The translations under genes and the position numbers were made by a program. Positions 31,317-43,260 of a stretch of 64,000 bases of DNA are shown piece after piece. Source of the DNA: Brachycybe producta (lineage: Eukaryota > Arthropoda > Diplopoda > Playtdesmida > Andrognathidae); NCBI GenBank assembly GCA_036925085.1, contig JAUPFP010000005.1:2060001-2124000 (forward strand), in the 5' to 3' direction. How positions within the stretch are numbered: position 1 is the stretch's first letter; every line of letters begins with the position of its first letter. The notes beneath the pieces are model-generated. The model did not search any database and had not been told where the DNA came from. It worked only from the letters and a program-made list of their open reading frames with translations.

Positions 31317-31600
31317 TACGGATGGGCCATTCGAATCCCGCGAATCTTGAAAATATTCGAGATTAGAAAACTCGATTCTTTTTCGAATCTTGCGAATCCT
31401 AACCTTAAAAAAACTGTTAAAAACTTTGCCCTGAGTGAAGTCACACTGTTTTTTATTATTAATAATTTAATGCTTAATATTATTTCATTTATTTGTATCT
31501 TCTTAATGAATAATACAGGATTCTTATATGAAGGATTCGAGGGATTCGAGAACCTGTTAGGATTCGGATTCGAGAAAATTTAGGATTCGTCCCACCTCTA
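31317..31600. mobile_element. hAT-type MITE (GATGGGACATTCGAATCC family), copy 1
   Basis: 284 bp, ends TACGGATGGGCC...CCCACCTCTA, perfect 8-bp target duplication gtaaaaat (31309-31316, 31601-31608). Interior gcgaatct / aggattcg motifs. Other copies at 41412-42307 and 43762-44102. Confidence 0.88.
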
Positions 31601-31984
31601 GTAAAAATACTTGCTCAAATAACATTTTGTTACATTCAGCTATCTTGGAGTAGGTGAAAGGGTTCTTAATTTGATTTTATTCTTCGAAAATTTCAGCACA
31701 AATTGCGAAAATTACAATCTTGAAAGGATGTGAGAAGTGTTCTGAATAAGATAATATCAGTGTTTTCCAGATGGTAGCAACCTTTCTCGAGAAAAACACC
31801 CCTACCTGATTTTATCCCATTTTAGCCTGTTTTTCCCACACTAATATGGAGTAGTGAATAGTTTGTCTCGATTTATATATGAGAGTAAAATATATTTTGT
31901 AATAAGGTTTGACCTGGAGTGAAGCAAAATTTGTGGTCTGGGGTCTAAGAAATTCAAGGAAAAACTCAACAAGGCATTGGGGCA
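31601..31984. other. Nothing recognised
   Basis: AT-rich intergenic sequence. Confidence 0.4.
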
Positions 31985-32420
31985 TTTGGGGTGTGGGACA
32001 TTTACCCTTAAGACACTTGCCCTGAAGCCATATGCCCTAAAGGGACATTTTCCCTAAACCCATTTGTCCTAATGGGACAATTTTCCTAAAACCATTTGTC
32101 CTAAAGGGACGATTTCCCTAAAAGGACATTTGCCATAATCAGTAATGGAAATTTACGTCATTTGGCATTTTTTGCGTGCCTGTGGCGTGCAGAACCTATT
32201 TAACATACTCCACCGAAAGACACTAAACAATATGAAAAGAGAGACGGAGAAAAATGGTTTTAGGGCAAATGTCCTTTAGGCCAAATGGGTTTAGGACAAA
32301 CGTCCATTTATTGCAAGTTTCTTTAGGGCGAGTTTCTTTAGGGCAAAATGTCCCTTTAGGGCAAATGGTTTTACGGCGAGTGATTTTAAGACAAATGGCT
32401 CTTTAGGGCAAATGTCTATA
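31985..32420. repeat. Palindromic minisatellite (CCCTAAAGGGACA)
   Basis: About ten variants of ttgccctaaagggacatt, including ccctaaacccatttgtcct, run to about 32140. After a unique stretch of about 100 bp the same words recur inverted (gggcaaatgtcctttagg) to about 32415. Confidence 0.85.
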
Positions 32421-32989
32421 TTCCGGGCATTTGCATTAAAATATGGCATTCAGATAACGTGGCTATGTACTTATTAACTTTTATTACATTGAGATAGTAT
32501 TACATTGAGATGAGTAGTTGAAGCTTTTTGTGGTGCATGTACTTATTAATTGTTTAAATTGTTTATTTTTTATTTATAATGAGATATTTGAAACACTTTA
32601 TTTTCTTTTTTTTTTCAAAACATGTAACAGTACGCAGTTCTCCTTTATTCTTGTATTTTCTAAACTTTATACAAAATTATTTCTCAACAAGGTAATTGAC
32701 CAAAATTACTTTGGCAAAATATGTGAGCATATTTGGAGCTGTTTTTGAATTTGAATAATTACACTTCTGCAAGCAGTCCAGAGTGATCATTTAGTCGAAA
32801 AGCAGCATACATGTATAAATGCATTGTCAAAATAAACATTTATTCCCTGTGATACCAATTATATAATAAGTTCAATTGTATCATTATTATATATGCTTTG
32901 TTTTATTAGCACCCCTAAGAATTCTCTAAATCATAACATTCCCCCATGCACAGCATCCTCTGGAAGCAATTTCTATTGACATTGAATAT
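32421..32989. other. Nothing recognised
   Basis: AT-rich; a 76-codon ORF at 32518-32748 is Phe/Leu/Lys-rich and looks like chance. Confidence 0.4.
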
Positions 32990-33125
32990 GTATGAACCTA
33001 GGTACAGATGACCAGAAATACAGTATGAGTCTGTTCGCACAAAAATCTGTCCTAATTTCTTAAGAGTGGTCACAACCCCTACCCATGTATACAGCTTTAC
33101 ACAGTATGGGACAAGACCCCACTGA
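32990..33125 (-). mobile_element. LINE 3'-end fragment
   Basis: Resembles the 3' end of the CR1/L2-like LINE at 14310-15830: gagtctgttc, atctgtcctaatttcttaagagtgg and cctacccatgtata. Confidence 0.6.
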
Positions 33126-33127
33126 AA

Positions 33128-33535
33128 TCAGCTCAACAACCATTAAAATGCTCGTAAAAATAAGTAAAAAATATTTTTTTAAAAACCAGAAGAAAAAAAA
33201 TCAGCACGTGCGCCAATGTGTTGGCTTCGACTGCGGTTTAATTGTGTTTTTTTAAATCATTTTTAGGTATTTTTAAGAGCATTTTAATGGATGTTTTTTT
33301 TTTGCTTATGAGCGCGTACTCAATGAAGTTTAACATAAAAGTTAGAAATTCGTGATTTTGAAATAGTTTTTTTTAAATAGAACCGCACTTAATCAATTTT
33401 TTGTCATTCTATCATTCGATCAGCATGTATTTTAAAAATTAACATTTGTTTTTTAACATGGGGTCTATGGGCTCAATAGAAAAACGATGCTAGTGCTATT
33501 TGCAGAGATTTTTCGAAGTAATTTTAGTGATGTGT
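33128..33535. mobile_element. TTAA fold-back family, partial copy
   Basis: From the hinge (ccattaaaatgctcgtaaaaa) through the right arm, with cacgtgcgccaatgtgttggc and gggtctatgggctcaatag, to gtgatgtg. The left arm is missing. Confidence 0.75.
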
Positions 33536-34375
33536 CACAAATTTAATAATAAGAGAAAATATTTTTTTTTGAAAATTGTTGTTGCATGCATGATTATCGG
33601 AGAATTGTGTACTTCTTAAATTAATTATAATTATGTTGTTACTGTTAATGTTGGATGGATCAGGGTTTTTATTAACGCACATGATGACTTTTAGAGTAAT
33701 TGTCACTCACATTAAATTCAGAAAAAATTGTGTCTTTGTGAAGTGTGTATGTTTGCTACTATTTAGGCATGTCTGTATTATATAGTTTTGAGAGAGAGAA
33801 AAAACACATTTAGGGAAATAATATTGAGAAAAACCTATTGTAATTTGGACAATCCTTAGCAAGATTAGTGTCGATCATATTTTACGCAACTATTTTTAAA
33901 CGCAACAATTTCAATGACTGTTGAAGGTTTTTTTTTTATATATATATATACCATGGTTTGAAAGTTTTCTTTGAACTCGAAAACTGATTTACAAATTTAT
34001 AGATGATGTGTGACTTTAGGTTGTGAAATTTCTGAAAATATCTTAATATTTTAAAGCCTGGAACACACACACACACACACACACGAGGAATTCCACTCGG
34101 AAAAATCAAAACAAGAGTATTTAAATGAGAAAATTTTCCATAAAAAGTGAACGGAAAATTCATTAAAAGTGAGTTGAACAAAGCTCAACTTTTTTTCCCG
34201 TTCGCAAAATATTCTGTTCAAATTCCCACCAATCAGAAAGAAGCATGTGACGTCACAAAAAAGCAAAATGGAATCTCATTTTGTCAATAAATGTTTTTTT
34301 TTTCTTGTTCAATAGTGGGTGTACCGTGCACATAACTTTCCTCATTACGTTTCTGTTTCTATGTGTGAACTAGAG
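33536..34375. other. Intergenic, microsatellites only
   Basis: (TA)n at about 33938-33951 and (AC)n at 34064-34083. No gene recognised. Confidence 0.45.
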
Positions 34376-34735
34376 ACCGAAATGAGCTCCCATCAATGAG
34401 GAGATCCCATTCCATCTCGTCCCATCCCATGGGATGGGATGGGAGTAAACATGACTTAGATGGGACTGATGGGATCCGTGAGACTGATGGGATGGGTGGA
34501 ACCAATGAGACTATTTGGATGAGCAGAACTAATGGAACTGGTGGGGCCCATGAGACTGATGATGGGGAGAAGAACAGATATACTCTGCTTAAAGTTAACA
34601 ATCACCTACCACATAATACAGTAGTAAACGAAATGAGCTCTCGCCAATGAGGAAATCCCATCCCATGGGATGGGATGGGACTAAGCAAACATATATGGGA
34701 CACGTGAGACTGATGGGATGGGGCCAAAATGTTTT
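34376..34735. repeat. GATGGGAT-rich repeat
   Basis: Two blocks beginning gaaatgagctc..c.atgagga followed by cccatcccatgggatgggat, then irregular gatgggat/gaactgatggg words. The blocks are about 250 bp apart (34380 and 34629). Confidence 0.7.
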
Positions 34736-34961
34736 GCTACTTTTGGTCTCTAGTGTGGCATACAATTGGAACAACAGAGATACAGAAAAATTGACTTTTT
34801 TTTTTTTTTCTTTTTCTGTTTTGTTTTTCCTTGACGGAATTCCGCGTATGTGATCCAGGCTTTAAAGACCACACGAGAATTGATGAGAATTTTTTATTTT
34901 TTCGCATTTAGTCAAATGCATTTTGATTATTATAGAAAAAAATGTGAACACCAGTTTTTAA

Positions 34962-35405
34962 AGCCCCCTTTACGCCTACAAAAATGCAAGAATGCATGTG
35001 TACAACTACGTGAATGTTAAATTATTTGTTCAAGGTTGCATTAATGTAGAAAATGTTCTATTTTTCTTAACCTTCTGCACATCTAGATGTACTAGGGCGC
35101 TTTCTCAGGATCACCATCATTGTAATTTACAAAGCTATATACGATGCGCTCTGCAACATATTTAGCACACCTCTCCCCATATTCTTTTGTCTAGAAGGTC
35201 ACAATATATACTATAAACTGTCACGCTACGCACTGTTCTGGGTACTTTATACAAGTAAAGATGTTCGAATACTTTTACTTGTGTATAACCGCCGATTGAT
35301 ACTTATAAATTAATTTATACATTTTATGTACCAAATCATTAACGAAAACATTCATCATTTAATTGACACAAATATGTAAGTAAAAATTGTAGGTGTAAAG
35401 GGGGC
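34962..35405. mobile_element. MITE (GCCCCCTTTACGCC TIR), TTAA margins
   Basis: Left agccccctttacgcctaca, right tgtaggtgtaaagggggct, with TTAA at 34958-34961 and 35406-35409. About 444 bp, no ORF. Confidence 0.75.
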
Positions 35406-35689
35406 TTAATACACAGTACAAAAATTGCATGGTAATATTTAATAATTATACTTTGACAGTAATTTAGACAAGAAAAAGGGGGACTTCTGGGGCCAGTTGA
35501 ACGCTCCTGAGGCATTTTTAGAGCATTTTAAATATTTTTCGACTTTTGGTCCTTTTTTGAAAAAAGCTAGTTTTTCAAATGTTAAAAATTCTTGAATCCT
35601 TGTGCTTTTCCAAGCTTTTTGGGATAAAATTAAAATTGTTATGGAAAAGGAGGGAGAGACCGCCCCCTTGCCCCAATGTGCGGCTGCCC

Positions 35690-36185
35690 ATGTGTGGTAG
35701 GAATCTGAGCAGCTCATAAGAATGTGCAGCTGCGGCAGCATCCTCTAGGGTATGGTGGTGCTGCTGCACTCTCCCTCTGAGTATCCTGCAACAAGTCTTT
35801 CCTCTTATTTTAAATAATGGCAGTAAACGACTTTAATCTGTCATGCATGAAGGAAGTCTAAGAAAGAAATGAAAGAAGGATGGTTAGGTTAGGTTACCGA
35901 ACCTAACCGACCCTAATTTACTTTCAAAGAGAAACAAAAAAAAAGTGTTTTCCCTCCCATTTTTTGTTCGTTTCTTTCCAACACTTCCTTCATGCGTCAC
36001 TGATTAAAGGCGTTTACTGCCATTGTTTAAATTTGGGGAAAGACGTGCTGCAGGATACTCGGAGGAGAGTACAGGAGTACCATACTCTAGAGAATGCTGC
36101 CGTAGATGCAGATTATTCTGGGCTTCTTGGATTTCTGCCACATATACACAGATGTGGCTCAAGTTTTTATTTGATGGCGCCAGTT
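35690..36185. repeat. Fold-back whose arms share a peptide-coding segment
   Basis: Left arm about 35690-35865, right arm about 35980-36160 in reverse complement (caggatactc, agaatgctgcc, ctgccacat). Centre holds ggttaggttaggttacc / gaacctaaccgaccc. Each arm can be read outward as a related peptide, for example EYHTLENAAVDADYSGLLGF and QHHHTLEDAAAAAHSYELL. Confidence 0.65.
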
Positions 36186-36228
36186 CTACTTAGAGATAAA
36201 ATCCTTTTCATACAAATACAGTATAAAT

Positions 36229-36540
36229 GGGTACGGATGCGTACACACTAGGCCAACGCTTTCGGTCGAATGTTGGCCGTCACCAATGCTTGGCGTTCGG
36301 ATTGCCCACCCACATTTACTGGAACCGCGTTGGTGCCACTGAACCCCGTACACATTATACAGAAGGCCTTCCAAGGAACATCTTTTTGATGTATTCCGAC
36401 TGGCAACCGAACCTTAGTCAAGGCAAACGAATGTGTTGGGCGTCGTTCGTTACTACGTTACACACTAGATAAATGAAAGCCAACAAATGTGTTTGCTGTC
36501 GTTTGTTCACTTTCGTTGGCCTAGTGTGTATTCACCCTAA
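36229..36540. mobile_element. MITE (ACACACTAGGCCAACG TIR)
   Basis: The left end (gggtacggatgcgtacacactaggccaacg) and right end (cgttggcctagtgtgtattcaccc) are inverted. About 310 bp; short ORFs inside have no homology I know. Confidence 0.7.
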
Positions 36541-37335
36541 AGGGTAGTACACACCAGGATTTTTTGTTGCGATACAATGTTGCAGGTCTGAATCGCGTCA
36601 GCTCAGGTTCGTGTTTCTTGACTCCCATCGAAATGGGAAAAATTTAAACATTGTTGCGAAACATTTCGTAGTGTGGACGCTTTTTGAAACATGAACCAAG
36701 ACTTCAAAGAGCTCAATTTGCTATTAATTATTAAAGACTAAGCTTATAAAATTCTGTTAAACTAGTTGAGGCCTGAGGGACCTTCTGTGCAAATTCACTA
36801 CTAAATTTGGGTTTGGAGGTGAACTGAATGTGTTCTCGGCTGAGAAAAAGGTTTGTGTGCTCAGTGCCCACCACCGTTTCTGTTTTATTCGCCCCTCTTG
36901 ATCATTGACAGTGTAATCTAGGCTTGCCACCTTTCCTCTTTTGTGGAGGACAGTCCTCCATTTGGAAGAAATGTCCTCCGACCAGGACCGTCCTCCATGA
37001 AGGAAAACATGTCCTCCACACAATAAATTGTATAAAAACTTAAATACGTTCGTGGAGGACGATTCTGGTCGGAGGACGATCCTGGCTGGAGGACAGTTCT
37101 TCCGAATGGAGGACGGTCCTCCAATGACCTCCATAAGTGGCAAGCCTAGTGTAAGCACATATTGAAAGAGCGACTTCCGCAGATGATGATGACATGGTGA
37201 AAAGCCAGAAGGATGGAGAGAAACAGAGTATAGGTGTAGACACGAAACAATGTTGCGGGTCTTAATCGCATCAGTTGCAATTCTTACCCGCAACAGTGTA
37301 TCGCAACAAAGAATCCAGGTGTGTACTAGGCTTTA
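36541..37335. mobile_element. MITE (AGTACACACCAGGATT TIR) with nested MITE
   Basis: Left gtagtacacaccaggattttttgttgcg, right caacaaagaatccaggtgtgtactaggc. Interior gttgcgggtc and catcgaaatgggaaa motifs also occur at 63730-63890. Nested at 36919-37148 is a GGAGGACAG-family MITE. Confidence 0.75.
36919..37148. mobile_element. hAT-type MITE (GGAGGACAGTCCTCC family), copy 3
   Basis: Ends TAGGCTTGCCACC...GTGGCAAGCCTA, target duplication gtgtaatc / gtgtaagc (7 of 8). Interior is repeated GGAGGAC words in both orientations. Confidence 0.82.
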
Positions 37336-37380
37336 GAAAGAATAACGAGATGGAACTTTGATCAGAGGCTTTTGTAATTA

Positions 37381-37582
37381 CAGGCAATTAGAAATCGGGA
37401 CAAACAGAAGTTGGCTCCGCCCTTTTTATGACGAACGCAACTTCTAATTGTTGGTTATGTAGTCTGACGTCACGAGCTCCGCCCTTTTCAACGTCGAACC
37501 ACACAACAAACCAATTAGAAGTTGCCGGTCGTCATAAAAAGGGCGGAGCCAACTTCTGTTTGTCCCGATTTCTAATTGCCTG
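37381..37582. mobile_element. MITE (CAGGCAATTAGAAATCGGGAC TIR), copy 1
   Basis: About 202 bp, a near-perfect palindrome with gttggctccgcccttttta arms and a gacgtca core. Related copies at 59739-59944; fragments near 57330-57475, 60627-60690 and 63885-63950. Confidence 0.85.
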
Positions 37583-37849
37583 TCAGTAAAAATAATAAAG
37601 GTTTTCAGTGAAGAAGGGGCGTTATTCACCAAAACGACTCTAATCACTAAGATGAATTTTGCCCACCAATATATTACTATGCTGTAATTTGTATAACGTG
37701 TATTGTTATTTACGAGAGAGAAAAAAAGGTATTTTTAAGTTTATTTCACTCTTGAAGCACAAATCTAGATTTGAGTGTAGAGGTAACTTGAAACTTATGA
37801 AATTTGAATTATTATATAATGTATATTAAGCCCCGTCTATCTTTCTTTC
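37583..37849. other. Nothing recognised
   Basis: AT-rich spacer between repeats. Confidence 0.4.
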
Positions 37850-38393
37850 CCTGTATCAGTAACGCTGTGCAAACAAGGACAAAAACGCGTAAGCACATCG
37901 GAATTTATATAAATTTAAATGAACCGCTTGTTTTTCTCAAGGTCAACATTATGTTGCGCTCTCCTCATCCAAGAACCCCATAATATTAAATTGGAGAGGG
38001 GAAAAGGTTGGAAAGGGGAGGGGGAGGGGGAGAGAGAGAGAAACGTGGAGGAGAAAAAAGGGAGAGGGGGAAACTGAAATTGAAATGAAAGGAGTAAAAA
38101 AGGGACAAACGACGCGCATGCGCACACCAGAGAAAAATGAAAAGCTCATTTTCTCTTTCAAATATAAAAAGGGGAGGGGCTAATAGTAGCAAAATTAAAC
38201 TAGAATTTATCACGGGCAATTGAACCCAGTATAAGAATTTCTTTTTCTCCGCCCTTATATGAATGTCATCAATTTCTAATTGGTTTATTACTTGGTATGA
38301 CGTCATTAAAGGGCGGAGGAAAAGGAATTCTAATGCTGGGCACAATTGCCTGTGAATTTGGCTCCCGTCATTTATGACGGGTTACCCCACTAG
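37850..38393 (-). mobile_element. CTAGTGGGGTAACCC-family repeat, copy 3 (longest)
   Basis: Begins near tttccctgtatcagtaacgctgtgc, continues taagcacatcggaatttatataaattt, a purine tract (about 37995-38100), a ccgccctt/aagggcgg hairpin and ends gacgggttaccccactag. It shows the full extent of the family. The Ser/Pro/Phe ORFs on the - strand are low complexity. Confidence 0.7.
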
Positions 38394-38539
38394 TAATGAA
38401 ATAAGGGACAATTTTTTTGGAGGGCTTTCACTTTAATTTGACAGTTACTTAGCCATAAAAAAAACGTAAATTATCGCTGTTGTTTTTTTTTTTGGAAGTG
38501 CAATAAAACTTTCATTTTCAAAATAATATAATTTTTTTA

Positions 38540-38725
38540 CTTAGGCCTTGTTTCCACTGGAGTGAAGATTTCAAATAGGGAAAAATAGAACACACGTGCC
38601 CCCCCCCCCCCCCGCGCCAGCCTATTCACACTATCATAAGCAAAGGCATGCACGTTTGTTCTATTTTTCACTAGTTAAAAACTTTCAAAAAGTTGTAATT
38701 TTTCACTCCAATGGAAAATACTTAA
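38540..38725. mobile_element. Small MITE (GTTTCCACTGGAGTGAA)
   Basis: Inverted ends (cttgtttccactggagtgaa; ttttcactccaatggaaaa) around a poly-C run at 38599-38613. Related ends occur at 40087-41034. Confidence 0.6.
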
Positions 38726-38916
38726 GTTACAAAAAAAATGGGTATAATGTGATTTTCTTTAATTATGTAAGTAGATAATTATAACTTAATAAGATTTTGT
38801 CGTTTTGTCCCGTTTCTCTTGTTTTTTTTTTTTGTAGTTTTCAGTATTTGTTTTCTGTTATAATGTCTTGTACAAACAATGTTTGTCCCATCTTCAAAAA
38901 TGTTCACTTTACTTAA

Positions 38917-39693
38917 GAGGCTACATCACAAAATGACTTCGAAAAATCTCTGCAAAGAGCGCTAGCATCGTTTTGCTATTGAGCCCCATAGACCCAATGT
39001 TAGACAGAAAAATGTTATTTTTTAAAAAATACACAGTCGCGGGCATTATGTTTATTTTTCATATTTAAAGTTGTCCAATAGTAAGTTTTCAAAAGTGCAA
39101 TGTGCACCTTAAATATATGCCGATCGAGTGATAGAATGACAAAAAAATAGGTAAGTGCGGTTCTATTTTTAAAAACTATTTAAAAATCGCGAATTTCTAA
39201 CTTTATGTTAAACTCCATTGAGTACGCGCTCGTAAGCAAAAAAAAACATCCATTCAAATGCTCGTAAAAATACCTAAATATAATTTTTAAAAACCAGAAA
39301 ATAATCAACACGTTCGCCAATGTGTTGGCTCCATTGTGGTTTTTTTAAAATTATTTTTAGGTATTTTTACCGGCATTTTAATAAATGTTTTTGCTTACAC
39401 GATTGCGCGTACTCAATGGATAGAAATTCGCAATTTTGAAATAGTTTTTAAAAATAGAACAACACTTACCAGTTTTTTGTCATATTATCACTCGATCAGC
39501 ATATATTTAAGGTGCACATTGCACTTTGAAAACTTAATATTGGAAAACTTTAAATATGAAAAATAAAACAATAATGCAGGGACTGTGTATTTTAAAAAAT
39601 AACATTTTTTTTCTTTAACATCGGGTCTATGGGACTCAATAGAAAAACGATGCGAGCGCTCTTTGTGGAGATTTTTCGAAGTAATTTTGTGAA
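38917..39693. mobile_element. TTAA-flanked fold-back element, copy 5
   Basis: TTAA (38913-38916) then GAGGCTACATCAC. Complete left arm, hinge and right arm to aagtaattttgtga, where the last dozen bases of the right end are lost. Arms repeat gagcgctagcatcg, cacagtcgcgg, gatcgagtgatagaatgac and tgagtacgcgctc. Confidence 0.85.
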
Positions 39694-40086
39694 GTAAAAT
39701 GCGTACTTAAATTTGCCCAGTATGTGAATATTAATACTAAGAACATGTAATAAAGAAAATTATTTACTTGTTGAACGCACAATGACGAAAATGTTTAAAA
39801 GGAAACAAATATGGATCGTGCATTGCTTGATCTGACATTGCCTTACTTGAATTTGCAAACTAAAATTGCTCACACATTTGTCGTAAAACTATTGTTCGAG
39901 TTTGTCTGTATCGAGATATCATATATTTGTATATATAATTGTCGAAAATAATAATAACTGTGACATCACGTCTGCATTCTGTAGTTTACCTTATCAGAAA
40001 ATTGTATTGGCATATTTTATATAAAAATACACATAATGTTTTGTAAAAGTCCTTAGTTGTTATTTGTTCTCAAGCGGTTTTTGTAC
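39694..40086. other. Nothing recognised
   Basis: Intergenic AT-rich sequence. Confidence 0.4.
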
Positions 40087-41034
40087 TTAAGGCACTGGTT
40101 TCCATTGGAGTGAAAATTTTCGCCTGTTGTAAAAATTTCAACTGTTGAAAAATAACAGTGTTTACTATGGAGAAGTGAACTAATGCGCTCGCACGTCTAT
40201 TAGTTGGGGATTATTTTAAATACATGTATTTAAAAATACCATTTTAAATCTTTTGTATTTGGTATTTGTATTTGAAATACATCCATTAAAGAATGTATTT
40301 GTATTTTGAAATTACTTTTTATTTATAATATTTTAGTATTTTAATTACTACAAAATACTGTTTAAAATAATTGTTCCTTTCAAAACGATTATTTTTTTTT
40401 ATTTTGGCCAAACTTTGACAAAGTTAAATTGGCATGCCTTCGTTGCATTGAAGAAAGACGAATATGTTAAGCCGGTATTACACTAGCACCTTTTAATGCA
40501 ATAAAATGTGCAATGTGACATGCAACTTCAATGTTTGTATTGTTACATGACATGCAACTGGATAAAACTTTCCTTTTAACTAGTGTGAGACTCAGTCTCA
40601 CCGAGTTGATTCAATATTTCAATATTTATTTTCATTTTTTTTTCATCGATTTTTCTTCAATTTCTCATCATTTTAGATAAATTAATGTATTTTAATTAGT
40701 TGTAGGATATATCTAACTATAGTTTTACAGAAAACAAAAACGCAGTTTCGATGTAAATGTTGATGCTAAAAGGTCAATTTATGGTTTAGTGTTAAAGTGG
40801 TATAACAAATGTGGTTTTCTCAATTCAATTGGCCTACCACTTAATGAACCAAAGGCTGGGGCCACGTTTGTTGTTATTATAGTCGCCGTGTATATCAAAT
40901 TGCTTTTCTCCTACAATGTACTAATAGAAAGAACTGCATTAACGCAATTTCTCTATAGGGAACCACTTGTTATTTTTCGACAATTGAAATTTTTACTTTT
41001 GAGTACAACATTTTCGCCAAAGTGGAAACAGGGC
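40087..41034. mobile_element. Large MITE (GGTTTCCATTGGAGTGAA) with nested repeats
   Basis: Left ttaaggcactggtttccattgg, right agtggaaacagggcctaa. Inside are a tttaaatacatgtattt palindromic patch (40210-40345) and a fragment of the 4649-5608 family (40473-40605). The 87-codon ORF at 40789-41052 crosses its right end and is unidentified. Confidence 0.6.
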
Positions 41035-41411
41035 CTAAACAACCATTTATAAAGCCAATAATCGGCTAGTGTACCATTTTTTTCAAAAAAATGCACCTAT
41101 ACCGGGTACTTTATAGTTTATACAGTAACTGAAATTCAGACAATTTGTAAACTTTATATATTGATACAATGATAAACACTCCTGTAATTATCCTTGTTTG
41201 AAAATCTTCATTGTTTATGGTTTCTTTAATGTGGCTTGAGTTTCTATTTGTTGTATATTATTAATATTGTTATAAACAGTTAACGGAACACAGCACTGCT
41301 TGCTATATGATGTTATTATATGCCAATTATATGAATATTGACTTATTTGAATAATAATGGCACAATCAGCAATGATCTTAATGATATGGTTAGCTGTAAG
41401 ATAATTTAAAC
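41035..41411. other. Nothing recognised
   Basis: Intergenic AT-rich sequence. Confidence 0.4.
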
Positions 41412-42307
41412 TAGGGACGTGGGACATTCTAATCCAGCGGTCGCCAACCTTTCTGGCCTCATGGACCACTAAATTCGAAAATTTTAAATCCACTAATATA
41501 ATATATATAATATATATAAAAAGATAAATACGTTTGTCAAATAATGATCCGAGAACTTCCATTTTATTAATAGAAAATCTTTAAAGGTTGTTTAATTGTA
41601 ACAAATTTATTAAAGTTAGTTTAATTATTACAAAATAATTGAAGCTTAAGAGGAGAAGCATGTGGTGGGGGAAACTGAATAAAATGTAGCTCTCTCGCGT
41701 GCCGTATTTTACGAGAACTGTACTAGACTCTAGTACATTTCGTGAATTTAGTGCAATAGAAAGGCGAAAATTGTCATTCAGAATAGAAGAATTTATTAGA
41801 ATATTTTCTTTGTTTTATTATTAATAAAACAAAAAAAATGCAAAAATTGTCCAGATTTTTTTGCGGACCACCAAAAATTTCTCGCGGACCACCAGTGGTA
41901 CACGGACCATCGGTTGGCGACCGCTGTTCTAATCCTGAAATCCCACGAATCTTCGCGCTTTTTTTTCATCTTTCGAAATTTTTCGAATCGTAACCTTAAA
42001 AAAAGCTGTTAAAATTTTTGGTAAAATTAGTTTTTAACTAGATTGACGTCCAATAGAAGCGTTCACGATTGTTGCAATTTTGCGGTGGTATACCCGGATC
42101 ACCAATATCACACCTTGTGGCGACCCTGAGTGCCAAACTGGTTTTTTGTTTTATTATTAATAAATTAATATTTAATATTATTTCATTTATTTGTATCTTC
42201 TTAATTAATAATATAGGATTCTTATATCAAGGATTCGAGAGATTCGGATGATTCGAGAACCTTTTAGGATTCAGATTCGGGAAAATTTAGGATTCGTCTC
42301 ACCTCTA
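41412..42307. mobile_element. hAT-type MITE (GATGGGACATTCGAATCC family), copy 2, interrupted
   Basis: Ends TAGGGACGTGGGACATTC...GTCTCACCTCTA, target duplication aatttaaac on both sides (41403-41411 and 42308-42316). Interrupted by the element at 41435-41926. Confidence 0.85.
41435..41926. mobile_element. hAT-type MITE (CAGCGGTCGCCAACC TIR), copy 1
   Basis: 492 bp, ends CAGCGGTCGCCAACC...GGTTGGCGACCGCTG, perfect 8-bp target duplication ttctaatc (41427-41434, 41927-41934). Interior gcggaccac words are typical of this widespread family. A second copy starts at about 59323. Confidence 0.92.
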
Positions 42308-42547
42308 AATTTAAACTAATGTTAAACTATCCTAGATACACTATCTCCCAGTTAGCAGTTATTAAGAATATGACACTAATATCTTGTCTACACCTGAGCT
42401 AATTCACTTCATTACTGTTTGGCTAAACATAAAATAATCCAAAATACATGTAATCAGGTAAAGGCGTCTCAAATAATTGACAATTTTTACCAATGACAAT
42501 AACAAAATAACCGTGGAATTCCTTAATATAGTGTTTTGTGCATGTAG

Positions 42548-43260
42548 CTTAATACCTTGTACACACATGAGTTAAATGAATTCAAATTAAATGTGTTTAG
42601 GTGAATTATACGGAATCCAGTTAAGGACATGAACACCAAACAAAAATTGACTTTATTATTAATATTTGAAATTGAAATACTAAATCAATATTTTGTCAAT
42701 AGTTTATATATTATATTTAAGTATTAACTCAATATTTTCAGATTATTAACTGAATTAAATTGAATTGAACATAATTGTTTGTTTGCCCTTCACGGGGCTC
42801 TGTAGAACACGTTTATTATTTAAATGCATTTAAATTATCAGGTGTCTACTAGGTATAAGTGAAATACGTTGCATTCCGCGTGTTGCCACAAATATTAAGA
42901 GAAATTGTCTACATCACAAATGTTAAACATATTTATCATATATGTTTAACTAAGGAAGTGTTGACAAGGGTGTAATACCTAGTACACACCTGATAATTTA
43001 AATAATAAACGTGTTTCTACAGAACCCTTTGTGAAGGGCAAACAAACAATATATCGAATTCAATTTATTCAGTTGAGTTATTGAGTTAATACTTAATAAT
43101 ATATAAACTATTGACAAAATATTGATTTAGTATTTCAATTTAAAATATTAATAATAAAATCAATTTTTATTTGGTTCTTATGTCCTTATAACTGGATTCC
43201 ATATAAATGCACCTAAACACATTTAATTTGAATTCATTTAACTCGTTTGTATACTATAAT
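42548..43260. repeat. Inverted pair of GTACACACCTGATAA repeats
   Basis: 42548-42853 (- orientation) and 42975-43260 (+ orientation) are copies of the 30494-30797 repeat, separated by about 120 bp. Together they could fold into a stem of almost 300 bp. Confidence 0.75.
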
